From Pseudomonas putida (lineage in GTDB: Bacteria; Pseudomonadota; Gammaproteobacteria; Pseudomonadales; Pseudomonadaceae): 64,000 bases of DNA. Of the stretch, positions 51,138 to 60,022 are shown piece by piece. The DNA lies in assembly GCF_022627325.1 (NCBI RefSeq), contig NZ_JAETZZ010000001.1:496001-560000 (forward strand), given 5' to 3'. How positions within the stretch are numbered: the first letter of the stretch is position 1; each line of letters starts with the position of its first letter. The notes under the pieces are model-generated. The model made no database searches. It was not told the origin of the DNA and saw only the letters and a list, made by a program, of their open reading frames with translations. Position numbers and translations under genes: made by a program.

Positions 51138-52379
51138 ATGTTCAGACCCTTGCCCTTGTTCATCGGTGCGCGCTACACCCGTGCCAAGCGCCGCAACCAT
51201 TTCATCTCGTTCATCTCGATGACCTCGATGATCGGCCTGTCCCTGGGCGTGCTGGCGATGATCGTGGTGCTGTCGGTGATGAATGGCTTCCAGCGCGAGA
51301 TGAGCTCGCGCATCCTCGGTCTGGTGCCACACGCCAGCATCCTCGGCGTGCAGCCGCTGGACGACTGGCGCAAGGCTGCCGATGCAGCACTGCAAAACCC
51401 AGCCGTGATGGCGGTTGCGCCGATCACCGAGATGGAGGGCATGCTCTCCTACAAAGGTGCAATGCAGCCCATCCAGGTCAGCGGCATAGACCCGGCCGAA
51501 GAAGGCAAGGTCTCGATCGTCGGCCAGCACATCGTGCAGGGGCGCCTGCAGGCCCTGCAGCCGGGTGAGTACGGGGTGGTGATCGGCGAGCTGACTGCGC
51601 GCCGGTTCCGTCTCAATACCGGCGACAAACTGACCCTGATCGTGCCGGAAATCAGCAAGGAGCCGGGTGGCATCACCCCGCGCATGCAGCGCCTGACCGT
51701 GGTCGGCATCTTCAAGGTGGGTGCCGAGCTGGACGGTTCGCAGGCTTACATGCATGTGGCCGACGCCGGCGAGATGCAGCGCTGGGCGCCCGGCCAGGTA
51801 CAGGGCGTGCGCCTCAAGCTGCACGACCTGTATGCCGCGCCGCAAGTGTCCAAGGCCATTGCTGCCAGCCTGGGCGATGCCTACCGCGCCGATGACTGGT
51901 CGCACACCCAGGGCAGCCTGTTCAGTGCCATGAAGATGGAAAAGACCATGATCGGCCTGCTGCTCCTGATGATCATCGCCGTGGCGGCGTTCAACATCAT
52001 CGCCACCCTGGTGATGGTGGTGAACGACAAGGGGCCGGACATCGCCATCCTGCGCACCCTGGGGGCTACCCCGGCGCAGATCATGGGCACCTTCATGGTT
52101 CAGGGCAGCCTGATCGGTATTGTCGGCACAGTGATCGGCGGCGTGCTCGGGGTGATCGCTGCGTTCAATGTCAGCCAGATCGTCGGCTGGCTGGAGCGGG
52201 TGAGCGGGCAGCACATCTTCACCTCGGATGTGTACTTCATCAGCAGTCTGCCTTCCGAGTTGCAGTGGGGGGATGTGGCGATCATCTGCACCGCCGGGCT
52301 GGTGATGAGCTTCCTGGCGACCATCTATCCGGCATACCGCGCTTCGCAGGTGCAGCCGGCGATCGGCCTGGCGGGCTGA
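51138..52379 (+). CDS. lolE: Lipoprotein-releasing ABC transporter permease LolE
   Basis: Second permease subunit of LolCDE, 413 aa, same topology as LolC and about the same length: FISMTSMIGLSLGVLAMIVV, a periplasmic domain, and [20 protein letters not shown] near residue 270, with [20 protein letters not shown] as coupling region. Strong DNA and protein similarity to lolC over the membrane segments suggests an old duplication. ATG 51138 is 56 bp after lolD. Confidence 0.94.
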   Translation: MFRPLPLFIGARYTRAKRRNHFISFISMTSMIGLSLGVLAMIVVLSVMNGFQREMSSRILGLVPHASILGVQPLDDWRKAADAALQNPAVMAVAPITEMEGMLSYKGAMQPIQVSGIDPAEEGKVSIVGQHIVQGRLQALQPGEYGVVIGELTARRFRLNTGDKLTLIVPEISKEPGGITPRMQRLTVVGIFKVGAELDGSQAYMHVADAGEMQRWAPGQVQGVRLKLHDLYAAPQVSKAIAASLGDAYRADDWSHTQGSLFSAMKMEKTMIGLLLLMIIAVAAFNIIATLVMVVNDKGPDIAILRTLGATPAQIMGTFMVQGSLIGIVGTVIGGVLGVIAAFNVSQIVGWLERVSGQHIFTSDVYFISSLPSELQWGDVAIICTAGLVMSFLATIYPAYRASQVQPAIGLAG

Positions 52380-52420
52380 TCGGTCACTGAGATCATGGGG
52401 GTGCAAAGCGCCCCCGATCT

Positions 52421-53758
52421 CTATAGCGGCTCGCTGAACGCGATCAAAAACCGCGTCCAACCGTTGTCACACTGTGCCCGGATGCTCCCGCCATGGGCCT
52501 GGATGATCGACCGGGTGATTGCCAGGCCCAGCCCGGCATGTTCGCTACTGCCCTCGCGGCGCGCTGGGTCCACCCGATAAAACCGGTCAAACAGCCTGGG
52601 CAATGAAGCCGCCTCGATCGGCTTGCCGGTATTGGCCACGCACACCTGTCCACCAGGCCCCAGCGTCACGCATATCTGCCCGCCTGTCGGGGTAAATCGC
52701 AGCGCGTTATCGAGCAGGTTGGACAGTGCCCGGCGCAGCATATGCCGGTCGCCCTTCAGCGTCGCCTCACCCTCACGCAGCAGCTGCACTGCGTTGTCTT
52801 CGGCGAGGGGCGCGTAATACTCCAGCAGCGCGTCCACCTCGTCATGCAGCATCAGCATTGCCTGCCCTGGTGCCAGCAAGCCATGGTCGGCCTTGGCCAG
52901 GAAAAGCATGTCGTTGATCATCTGCGCCATCCACTGCACCTCCTCGAGGTTGCCGTGCAGTGCTTCGCGGTACTGCTCAAGGCTGCGTGGGCGGGTGAGG
53001 GTGACTTGGGTGTGGGTCAGCAGGTTTGACAGCGGCGTGCGCAGCTCGTGAGCGATATCGGCCGAGAACGCCGACAGGCGCTGGAAGGCGTCATCCAGGC
53101 GCTGCAGCATGGCGTTCACGGTAGTGCCCAGTTCTGCCAGTTCTTCCGGCAGCTGCGCCACCGGCAGGCGGGTGGTCAGCGAGCGTGCTGACACGCTGGC
53201 GGCCACCTGGCCCATCTGCCGTAATGGCTTCAGTCCGCGGCGCGCGGCCCAGGCGCCAAGCAGTGCCGTGGCCAGCGCGGACAGGCCGACGGTGAACCAG
53301 ATCAGGCGTTGCATGCCCTGCAGAAAATGCTGGTGATGGGTGATGTCGAGAAACAGCGTAAGGCGGGCGCTGTCGTTGAGCGGCACGGCCAGGCTGCGGT
53401 AGTCGATACCGTCGGCATGGAGCGTTGCCAGCCCGGGGTTGGCCGGCGCGTCTGGCAGCGCGCGGCGGCTGGCGTACCAAGGGCTGCCATCGCTGCCATT
53501 GATACGCAAGGCCAGGTCGGCCTGGTGGCTGAGCTCGTGGCGCAGGGCTGCCAGCTGCGCGTGCAGGTCGGCAGGGCGTTGCAGGCCGGAAAGCCGGGTG
53601 CGTAACAGCGACAGGCGTGATTCGAGCAGTTGCTGGTCCAGCTCGACGAAATGTTGCTCGCTGGCACGGTTGAACAGCAGCCCCGCCCCCAGCGAAACGG
53701 CAGCGGTGCACGCGGCGAACAACAGGGCCAGGCGGCTGCCAAGGGAAAGCCTGCGCAT
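52421..53758 (-). CDS. CopS/CzcS-like heavy-metal sensor histidine kinase
   Basis: Membrane histidine kinase of 445 aa. Two membrane helices (about 9-30 and 151-171) enclose a periplasmic sensing domain of ~120 residues; HAMP and HisKA follow, with phospho-accepting His237 in FSADIAHELRTPLSNLL, then N-box NLLDNALRFTPTGGQI and G-box LGLAITRSIIQAHGG. The start overlaps the regulator stop as ATGA, so both are translated from one message. Metal type is inferred from the cupredoxin next door and the cop-box-like site. Confidence 0.9.
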   Translation of the reverse strand: MRRLSLGSRLALLFAACTAAVSLGAGLLFNRASEQHFVELDQQLLESRLSLLRTRLSGLQRPADLHAQLAALRHELSHQADLALRINGSDGSPWYASRRALPDAPANPGLATLHADGIDYRSLAVPLNDSARLTLFLDITHHQHFLQGMQRLIWFTVGLSALATALLGAWAARRGLKPLRQMGQVAASVSARSLTTRLPVAQLPEELAELGTTVNAMLQRLDDAFQRLSAFSADIAHELRTPLSNLLTHTQVTLTRPRSLEQYREALHGNLEEVQWMAQMINDMLFLAKADHGLLAPGQAMLMLHDEVDALLEYYAPLAEDNAVQLLREGEATLKGDRHMLRRALSNLLDNALRFTPTGGQICVTLGPGGQVCVANTGKPIEAASLPRLFDRFYRVDPARREGSSEHAGLGLAITRSIIQAHGGSIRAQCDNGWTRFLIAFSEPL

Positions 53759-54438
53759 CAGTCGTGGCGCTCTTCGAGCACATAACCCATGCCGCGTACG
53801 GTGTGAATCAGCTTGTTGCGGTGCTGGTCGTCGATTTTCAGGCGCAGGCGGCGGATGGCGACCTCGATGACGTTAGTGTCGCTGTCGAAATTCATGTCCC
53901 ACACTTGCGAGGCGATCAACGATTTGGGCAACACTTCGCCTTGCCGACGCAGCAGCAATTCAAGCAGGGCGAACTCCTTGGCGGTCAGGTCGATGCGTTG
54001 GCCGGCGCGCTCTGCCCGGCGGCGGAACACGTCCAGGCGCAGGTCGGCCAAGGCCAGGTGTGTCTCTTGGCTGGGGCTGGCACCGCGGCGTAGCAGGCTG
54101 CGAACCCGGGCCAGCAGTTCGGAAAAGGCGAAAGGCTTGACCAGGTAATCGTCGGCACCCAGCTCCAGGCCGTGCACACGGTCCTCCACTGCGTCGCGAG
54201 CAGTCAGGAACAGCACCGGCGTGTCCAGGCCCGCCTGGCGCACCGCCTGGAGGATTTGCCAGCCGTCACGACCCGGGAGCATCACATCGAGGATCAGCAG
54301 GTCGTGGTCGCCGGTAAGCGCCAGGTGCTGCCCGGTTTCGCCGTCTGCGACCAGCTCGGTGGCGAAGCCGGCTTCGCTGAGGCCTTGGCTCAGGTACTGG
54401 CCGGTGCGGGCCTGGTCTTCGACAATCAGCAGTTTCAT
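53758..54438 (-). CDS. CopR/CzcR-like OmpR-family response regulator
   Basis: A 226-aa regulator beginning [20 protein letters not shown]. Receiver with phospho-acceptor Asp51 ([10 protein letters not shown]) and the lysine in [11 protein letters not shown]-terminal winged helix ([29 protein letters not shown]). Such regulators bind cop-box sites. ATG 54438 starts the domain; the frame to 54501 is not supported. It is divergent from the cupredoxin gene, with a TGACA-N4-TGTAAT site between. Confidence 0.93.
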   Translation of the reverse strand: MKLLIVEDQARTGQYLSQGLSEAGFATELVADGETGQHLALTGDHDLLILDVMLPGRDGWQILQAVRQAGLDTPVLFLTARDAVEDRVHGLELGADDYLVKPFAFSELLARVRSLLRRGASPSQETHLALADLRLDVFRRRAERAGQRIDLTAKEFALLELLLRRQGEVLPKSLIASQVWDMNFDSDTNVIEVAIRRLRLKIDDQHRNKLIHTVRGMGYVLEERHD

Positions 54439-54503
54439 GCGGCGTCCAGATGGGCGGTGTAAGGGCTGAAATGATACGTGACTATCTCGGCCGTCGCCCA
54501 AAC

Positions 54504-54518
54504 TGACAAAGTTGTAAT
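54504..54518. promoter_or_regulatory. Cop-box-like operator TGACA-N4-TGTAAT
   Basis: TGACA-AAGT-TGTAAT lies in the 151-bp divergent region between the CopR-like regulator and the cupredoxin gene, matching the published-type pattern for CopR/CusR targets. It is 66 bp before the regulator ATG and 72 bp before the cupredoxin ATG, so it may control both. Confidence 0.7.
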
Positions 54519-54589
54519 CTTGCCGTCAGGTCGCTGCCAGTCAGCCCCTTCTAAAGTGGCCTTATATCCGCTGCAAGTCTGGAGTCATC

Positions 54590-55093
54590 ATGAAACGCCT
54601 GTTCATCGCCGCTGCGCTTGCCCTGGTAAGCCTGCCCACCCTCGCCGACACCGGCAAAAGCTTCGCCTTCGGCGAGCCGGCCCCGGCGGCCAAGGCCACA
54701 CGCACGGTCGAAGTTGTGCTCAAAGACATCGCCTTCGAGCCCGCCAACCTGCACGTCAAGGCGGGTGAGACGGTACGGTTCGTCCTGATCAACGAGGGCA
54801 AGCTGCCCCATGAGTTCAACCTGGGCGACAAGGCCATGCACGCCCAGCACCAGAAAGAAATGATCGCCATGCAAGGCAAGCTGTTCACCGCTGGCATGAA
54901 TCACGAAGGGACGGGCCACGGCCAGGTGGACCATGGTGCTCACGGCCATGATGCTGGCAACACAGTCCTGGTGCAGCCCGGCCAGCGCGCCGAGTTGACC
55001 TGGACCTTCCGCCAGTCGGCGCCCATCGAATTCGCCTGCAACGTACCTGGGCATTACCAGGCCGGCATGGTCGGGCCATTGACCATCGAGTGA
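54590..55093 (+). CDS. Periplasmic cupredoxin, copper resistance (CopI-like)
   Basis: A 167-aa secreted protein with signal peptide MKRLFIAAALALVSLPTLA. The cupredoxin fold shows the copper ligands in KLPHEFNLG (His) and CNVPGHYQAGM (Cys, His, Met). A loop insert between them (about 82-122) is rich in Met and His (AMQGKLFTAGMNHEGTGHGQ), giving extra metal capacity. GGAG precedes ATG 54590. It is divergent from the CopRS-like pair and shares the cop-box-like site, so copper-induced expression is expected. Confidence 0.92.
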   Translation: MKRLFIAAALALVSLPTLADTGKSFAFGEPAPAAKATRTVEVVLKDIAFEPANLHVKAGETVRFVLINEGKLPHEFNLGDKAMHAQHQKEMIAMQGKLFTAGMNHEGTGHGQVDHGAHGHDAGNTVLVQPGQRAELTWTFRQSAPIEFACNVPGHYQAGMVGPLTIE

Positions 55094-55161
55094 CTGGCGC
55101 TCCAAGGCGGGCTGTAAAACCGGTAGACTAAGGGCATTTCCGAACCTTCAGGTCAGTTTCC

Positions 55162-55992
55162 ATGCATCCCGCCGCCGAACATTCCCCGCTGGGCAAATCC
55201 AGCGAATACATTGCCACCTACACACCTTCGTTGCTCTTCCCTATCCCGCGCACGGCCAAGTGGGCCGAGCTGGGTGTGACCGCCCAGACCCTGCCGTGGC
55301 ACGGGGTGGATTACTGGAACTGCTTCGAGCTGTCCTGGCTGTTGCCGTCCGGCAAGCCCGTGGTGGCGATAGGGGAGTTCGCCATCCCTGCCGATTCGCC
55401 GAACATCATCGAATCGAAGTCGTTCAAGCTCTACCTGAACTCACTGAACCAGACGGTGTTCGCCACCCTCGGCGAGTTGCAGGCATGCCTAGCGAAGGAC
55501 CTGTCGGCCGCCGCTGGCAAGCCTGTGAGCGTGCAGGTGCGCACCTTGGCAGAAGTAGAGGCGCAAGGCGTGGTGGCGCTGCCGGGGCAGTGCATCGATG
55601 CATTGGATGTGACCATCGATAACTACGAGCAGCCGCAACCAGAGTTGCTGCGCTGCAACCCCGAGCGGGTGGTGGAAGAAACCCTGCATAGTCACTTGCT
55701 CAAGTCGAACTGCCCGGTAACCGGCCAGCCGGATTGGGGCAGTGTGGTGGTCGAGTACAACGGCAGGGCGCTGGACCATGCGAGCCTGCTGACCTACCTG
55801 ATCAGCTTCCGCCAGCATGCCGATTTTCATGAGCAGTGTGTAGAGCGGATCTACCTGGACCTCAAGAACCTGCTTGAGCCGGAGCATTTGACGGTTTATG
55901 CACGCTATGTGCGGCGTGGCGGGCTGGATATCAACCCATACCGCAGCACCGGGGTGATCAGCCCTGAGAACGTGCGCCTGGTGCGCCAGTAA
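55162..55992 (+). CDS. queF: NADPH-dependent 7-cyano-7-deazaguanine reductase QueF
   Basis: Reduces preQ0 to preQ1 in queuosine synthesis, 276 aa, the long two-domain form. The QueF motif [11 protein letters not shown] (84-94) binds NADPH; the nucleophile is Cys184 in [13 protein letters not shown], with Asp191 as general acid. C-terminal region has the second T-fold half ([14 protein letters not shown]). ATG 55162 has AGGTC upstream. It follows the cupredoxin gene on the same strand, with 68 bp between; a REP element follows. Confidence 0.96.
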   Translation: MHPAAEHSPLGKSSEYIATYTPSLLFPIPRTAKWAELGVTAQTLPWHGVDYWNCFELSWLLPSGKPVVAIGEFAIPADSPNIIESKSFKLYLNSLNQTVFATLGELQACLAKDLSAAAGKPVSVQVRTLAEVEAQGVVALPGQCIDALDVTIDNYEQPQPELLRCNPERVVEETLHSHLLKSNCPVTGQPDWGSVVVEYNGRALDHASLLTYLISFRQHADFHEQCVERIYLDLKNLLEPEHLTVYARYVRRGGLDINPYRSTGVISPENVRLVRQ

Positions 55993-56005
55993 GGTTCGAG
56001 TGATT

Positions 56006-56122
56006 GGGGCCGCTTCGCGCCCCATCGCCGGCAAGCCAGCTGCCACAGGCACAGCGCCGCTCTGAACGGTGGCGCAGCATCTGTGGCAGCCGGCTTGCCG
56101 GCATGGGGGGCGAAGCGGCCCC
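56006..56122. repeat. Long inverted REP pair after queF
   Basis: GGGGCCGCTTCGCGCCCCAT (56006-) with CGCCGGCAAGCC...CTGCCACAG (to 56047) pairs with CTGTGGCAGCCGGCTTGCCG (56081-) and GGGGCGAAGCGGCCCC (to 56122), giving ~40-bp imperfect arms. It lies between convergent queF and the DUF4404 gene. Confidence 0.88.
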
Positions 56123-56130
56123 TTGCCGTT

Positions 56131-56394
56131 TCAGATCCCCATACTGTGCAGCGAGTTGGCGATGCTGCGCAGGGTGGCGGTGAGGTCGGGATGCTCGGCC
56201 TCGAAACGCTCTATGGCCAGGTTCACACCATCGACCAGGTTGTTGTCTGGTGTGGCTTCTTCAAGCTTCAGTTGCGCCTCGATCTGTCTGGCTTCCTCAT
56301 GCAGCGCGGCCAGCTCCTCATCGGTAAGCGGTACGTTTCGATCCAGTTGCTCGCGCAAGCTGTTCAGGCGCTCTTGCAATTCGCGGGCAGGCAT
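56131..56394 (-). CDS. DUF4404-type small protein
   Basis: An 87-aa, mostly helical, acidic protein beginning MPARELQERLNSLREQLDRN, with a C-terminal DLTATLRSIANSLHSMGI. This fits the DUF4404 family, whose function is unknown. ATG 56394 has GGAGA upstream; the frame extends to 56478 without support. It is convergent with queF across a REP pair. Confidence 0.82.
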   Translation of the reverse strand: MPARELQERLNSLREQLDRNVPLTDEELAALHEEARQIEAQLKLEEATPDNNLVDGVNLAIERFEAEHPDLTATLRSIANSLHSMGI

Positions 56395-56517
56395 TGGCTG
56401 TTCTCCATCAATGGCTTGGCAAGGCATGGACCTCAGCGAAGCGGCAAAGGTTCGCACCTGTCTTCTAGCGTAATCCACCCGCTGTTGCTTTGCATGATCC
56501 GTGTCAACGCTGCTGTA

Positions 56518-57081
56518 TCAGGGTTTTTCACCCTTTCCGCGGCGCTGGGCGATGTCGGTCAGGCAGGTGTCTAGCGCTTCGAGGTGGTCGATCACCGAGT
56601 GCACGCCCAGACGGAACAGCTCCAGCGTGGCCTTGCCCCGTGCCAGCTCCTGCTGCTGTGGGGTCATGGCTTGCCATTGCTGCGAGCCGAGGTCGCAGGA
56701 TGGGCTGCAGGCGGCCAGGCCGACTGTCCACAGCCCGGCGTTGAGGCCCGATTGCAACAGCCGCGGCTCGCCGCTGACCAATACGCAGCCGTCCAGGCGT
56801 TGGCTGTCCAGCGCCATCAGCGCCTGCCAGCAGGCATTGGGCGCCGGCCATCGCACGCCATTGGCCGTGTGCCCCGGTAACCAGTCCGGCAGCACGCTGG
56901 CCAGGCGTTTGCCCTGTGGGCTGCTCAGGTCATCGAGCCAGATGCATGGCACCTGGTTGCGGCGCAGGCCAGCCAGGGTGTCGAGGGCGCCGGGTGCGGG
57001 TGAGGGGTTGCCATTGGCAGCCTGGACCAGGCAACCACGCAGGCCGAACAGCACAGCGGTGAAGGCAGGTGCATCATGCAT
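56518..57081 (-). CDS. HAD-like protein lacking catalytic aspartates
   Basis: A 187-aa protein with an overall HAD hydrolase pattern: an opening strand and loop AVLFGLRGCLVQ (about 9-20), GALDTLAGLRRNQVPCIWLD (helper segment), CVLVSGEPRLLQSGLNAG (motif III region). At motif I, where a HAD enzyme has DxDGT, the sequence is GLRGC, so the nucleophile is Gly13 and the second acid Arg15. The family resembles phosphonatase-type HADs. ATG 57081 has GGGAGG upstream. It is divergent from the MlaA-like gene. Confidence 0.72.
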   Translation of the reverse strand: MHDAPAFTAVLFGLRGCLVQAANGNPSPAPGALDTLAGLRRNQVPCIWLDDLSSPQGKRLASVLPDWLPGHTANGVRWPAPNACWQALMALDSQRLDGCVLVSGEPRLLQSGLNAGLWTVGLAACSPSCDLGSQQWQAMTPQQQELARGKATLELFRLGVHSVIDHLEALDTCLTDIAQRRGKGEKP

Positions 57082-57269
57082 GTAAACCTCCCCAAATATG
57101 CCGCAGGCTAGCCAGCGATTGTTACGTCTCTGTGACTTGTAGTAACTGCTCACAATTATTTAGGAAAACTGTGTAAGGGTGTTTATCAGCGCGCAAGCCT
57201 CTATACTGCCGCCTTACCTGCGGCGCATGCGTTGCGCCAGCGGCCGAGAAATTCGATGGAGAGACATCT

Positions 57270-57977
57270 ATGCGTAGGATCGGTGCCGGTGTGATCGAGC
57301 GAGTCACCCAGGCCTGTGTCTGTGCCAGCTTGCTGCTGGCGCCTGTGGCGGCTACCCAGGCGGCCACCGAGGACGATCCCTGGGAGGCGGTCAACCGGCC
57401 GATCTTCCGCTTCAACGATATCCTCGACACCTATGCCCTCAAGCCATTGGCCCAGGGCTACCAGGCTGTCACCCCCCAGTTCCTCGAAGATGGCATCCAC
57501 AATATCTTCCGCAACCTGGGCGATGTCACCAACCTGGCCAACAATGTGCTGCAGCTCAAGCCGCATGCGGCCGGCGTTGATACGGCGCGGCTGATAGTCA
57601 ATACCACCTTCGGCCTGGGCGGCTTTTTCGATGTGGGCACCAAGATGGGCCTGCAGCGCAGCGACGAAGACTTCGGCCAGACGCTCGGTTACTGGGGTTT
57701 GCCCAGCGGTCCGTACATCGTCATTCCGCTGTTGGGCCCGAGCACCGTTCGCGATGGCCTGGCGAAATACCCGGACGGCTACACCAAGCCGTACCGCTAC
57801 ATCGACCATGTGCCGACCCGCAACTCGATCTTTGCCCTGGATGTGGTCGATACCCGGGCCAGCCTTTTGTCGGCTGAAAAGCTGATTCAGGGCGACAAGT
57901 ACATCTTCATTCGCAATGCCTACCTGCAGAACCGCGAGTTCAAGGTCAAGGATGGCGAGGTCGAAGACGATTTTTGA
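57270..57977 (+). CDS. mlaA: MlaA/VacJ-like outer-membrane lipid-asymmetry protein
   Basis: Outer-membrane component of the Mla system, which removes misplaced phospholipids. 235 aa; the conserved core starts DPWEAVNRPIFRFNDILD and continues with NTTFGLGGFFDVGTKMGLQR and LGYWGLPSGPYIVIPLLGPS. Unusually, it has a cleavable signal peptide (CASLLLAPVAATQA) and I see no lipobox cysteine next to the mature N-terminus. ATG 57270 has GGAGAGA upstream. The other mla genes are not in this window. Confidence 0.9.
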   Translation: MRRIGAGVIERVTQACVCASLLLAPVAATQAATEDDPWEAVNRPIFRFNDILDTYALKPLAQGYQAVTPQFLEDGIHNIFRNLGDVTNLANNVLQLKPHAAGVDTARLIVNTTFGLGGFFDVGTKMGLQRSDEDFGQTLGYWGLPSGPYIVIPLLGPSTVRDGLAKYPDGYTKPYRYIDHVPTRNSIFALDVVDTRASLLSAEKLIQGDKYIFIRNAYLQNREFKVKDGEVEDDF

Positions 57978-58268
57978 TTGAGGAACACGAGGTTGGCGAC
58001 CATCGGGTGATGGCTGTCAGCCGAGGGGCACTGGGGCCGCTGTGCGGCCCCATCGCCGGCGAGCCGGCTCACACAGGAATCGCGGCAGCTTTACAAGTTG
58101 AGCAAGACAATGGCTTCCACAGCTAAAGCGCAGGCCTGAAGCACTGCACGGTCGTGGTGGGAGCCGGCTTGCCGGCGATTGGGCTGCGCAGCAGCCCCAC
58201 AGCAGCGCTGCAATAGCCCGGGCAGCGAGTATCGGCACCAACCTCTGGCTCGCCTTTTTCGTAACAGA
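57978..58268. repeat. REP-rich intergenic region
   Basis: No gene is apparent. Inverted REP copies at about 58031-58077 (GGGGCCGCTGTGCGGCCCCA then CGCCGGCGAGCCGGCT) and 58157-58203 (GGTGGGAGCCGGCTTGCCGG then CAGCCCCAC) face each other. A segment ACTGCACGGTC followed by GGTGGGAGCCGGCTTGCCGG recurs near 63737-63773. Confidence 0.85.
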
Positions 58269-58568
58269 TCAATGCATGGCCAAGATGCGCAGGCCAAATT
58301 TCTGCTGCCCGCCGGGTTGGTCGGCAATCCACACCACTTCGGCGCTGGCATGCAGGCCCTTGAGGGCAGGGTGGTCGGAATCGATCCGGACCTCCAGGGT
58401 GTCGCCTACTTGAAAACGCTGCGGCGCCTGCACCTGCATGCCGCTGCTGGACAGGTCCAGGCATACCGCTGCGATCACCTGGCCGGCATGCAGCAGGCGG
58501 ACTTCGGTGTCGATGCGCATGCGAATGAAGTCGCGTTTCTCGCTGTGATTGGAGGGCGTGGTGGGCAT
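58269..58568 (-). CDS. PilZ domain c-di-GMP-binding protein
   Basis: A 99-aa protein made of a single PilZ domain. Both parts of the binding motif are present: RDFIR (RxxxR, about residue 12) and LDLSSSGMQV (DxSxxG, about residue 38). It begins MPTTPSNHSEKRDFIRMRID. Likely a stand-alone c-di-GMP receptor; the partner is unknown. It is divergent from rssB. Confidence 0.92.
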   Translation of the reverse strand: MPTTPSNHSEKRDFIRMRIDTEVRLLHAGQVIAAVCLDLSSSGMQVQAPQRFQVGDTLEVRIDSDHPALKGLHASAEVVWIADQPGGQQKFGLRILAMH

Positions 58569-58837
58569 GCTGCATCCTTCTCATCGGGTTGCACAGGTCG
58601 CTTTCTTATAACTCTCGGTGATTTCGCCTGTAAAGAGCACCGAACTCGACCCGCGCATGCTTGAAACGCCTGGCGGATGGGAGTACCGTCTGCGCCTTAG
58701 ACAGTACCTCTGCCGGTTGCCTGGGCCGTCTTCTTGGCCTACAACTCAAGTAGAGTGTCACCGCAGAGTATTCCAGCAGTCGGATGTCAGCCTTGCAGAC
58801 GCCCCTGCACCAACCTAAATCGGCGCCGTTCGCCCAC

Positions 58838-60022
58838 ATGCAGAAAATCAGTGCAACGCTGCTGATCATCGATGATGACGACGTGGTCCGTGCGAGCCTC
58901 GCCGCCTATCTGGAAGACAGTGGCTTCAGCGTCCTCCAGGCCGGTAATGGCCAGCAGGGGCTCCAGGTCTTTGAAGAACACCAGCCCGACCTCGTGATCT
59001 GCGATCTGCGCATGCCGCAGATGGGCGGCCTTGAGCTGATCCGCCAGGTCAGTGAGCGGGCGCCGCAGTTGCCGGTGATCGTGGTATCGGGTGCTGGCGT
59101 GATGAGCGACGCGGTCGAGGCCTTGCGCCTGGGCGCTGCCGATTACCTGATCAAGCCGCTGGAAGACCTTGCCGTGCTCGAACATTCGGTGCGCCGTGCG
59201 CTTGATCGTTCGCGTCTGGTAGTGGAAAACCAGCGTTACCGCGACAAGCTCGAGGCAGCCAACCGGGAACTGGAGGCCAGCCTGCACCTGTTGCAGGAGG
59301 ACCAGACTGCCGGTCGTCAGGTGCAGATGAACATGCTGCCAGAGAGCCCCTGGGTTGCCGGGGAGTTCGCCTTCGAGCACCAGATCATCCCGTCGCTGTA
59401 CCTGTCTGGCGACTTCGCCGACTATTTCCGCGTGGATGAACGGCGTATTGCCTTCTACCTTGCCGATGTCTCCGGGCATGGCGCGTCGTCGGCGTTCGTC
59501 ACCGTGCTGCTGAAGTTCATGACCACCCGGCTGATGTTCGAATTCAAGCGCAGCAGCAAGCTGCGTGAATTCAAGCCTTCGCAAGTGCTCAGCCATATCA
59601 ACCGTGGCCTGATCAACTGTAAGCTGGGCAAGCACGTGACCATGGTCGGTGGTGTGATCGATGAAGAAACCGGCCTGCTGACCTATGCCGTGGGCGGCCA
59701 TTTGCCGCTGCCGGTGCTGTATACCCCAGGCCAGGCCCGCTACCTGGAAGGCCGTGGCCTGCCGGTGGGCCTGTTCGATGAGGCCACCTACCAGGACCTG
59801 GTGATGGAACTGCCCCCGCAGTTCAGCCTGACACTGATGTCAGACGGCATCCTGGACCTTTTGCCAGGGGACACGCTCAAAGATAAAGAAGCCGCCTTGC
59901 CGGAGATCGTCAAGGCAGCGGGTGGTAGCCTGGATGGGCTGCGCCAACGATTTGGATTGGCTACGCTTGGGGAGATGCCGGATGATATCGCCCTATTGGT
60001 GTTAAGCAGGAACCTTCAATGA
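58838..60022 (+). CDS. rssB: RssB-type response regulator with PP2C phosphatase domain
   Basis: A 394-aa regulator of the general stress response. The receiver domain (1-120; LLIIDDDDVVRASLAAYLED) has phospho-acceptor Asp56 in VICDLRMPQM. A coiled linker leads to a PP2C-like phosphatase domain with GDFADYFRV and YLADVSGHGASSAF. In Pseudomonas RssB works with the STAS protein RssC, encoded next, on RpoS. I chose ATG 58838 (MQKISATLL); an in-frame ATG at 58784 adds 18 residues. It overlaps rssC by 4 bp (ATGA). Confidence 0.9.
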   Translation: MQKISATLLIIDDDDVVRASLAAYLEDSGFSVLQAGNGQQGLQVFEEHQPDLVICDLRMPQMGGLELIRQVSERAPQLPVIVVSGAGVMSDAVEALRLGAADYLIKPLEDLAVLEHSVRRALDRSRLVVENQRYRDKLEAANRELEASLHLLQEDQTAGRQVQMNMLPESPWVAGEFAFEHQIIPSLYLSGDFADYFRVDERRIAFYLADVSGHGASSAFVTVLLKFMTTRLMFEFKRSSKLREFKPSQVLSHINRGLINCKLGKHVTMVGGVIDEETGLLTYAVGGHLPLPVLYTPGQARYLEGRGLPVGLFDEATYQDLVMELPPQFSLTLMSDGILDLLPGDTLKDKEAALPEIVKAAGGSLDGLRQRFGLATLGEMPDDIALLVLSRNLQ

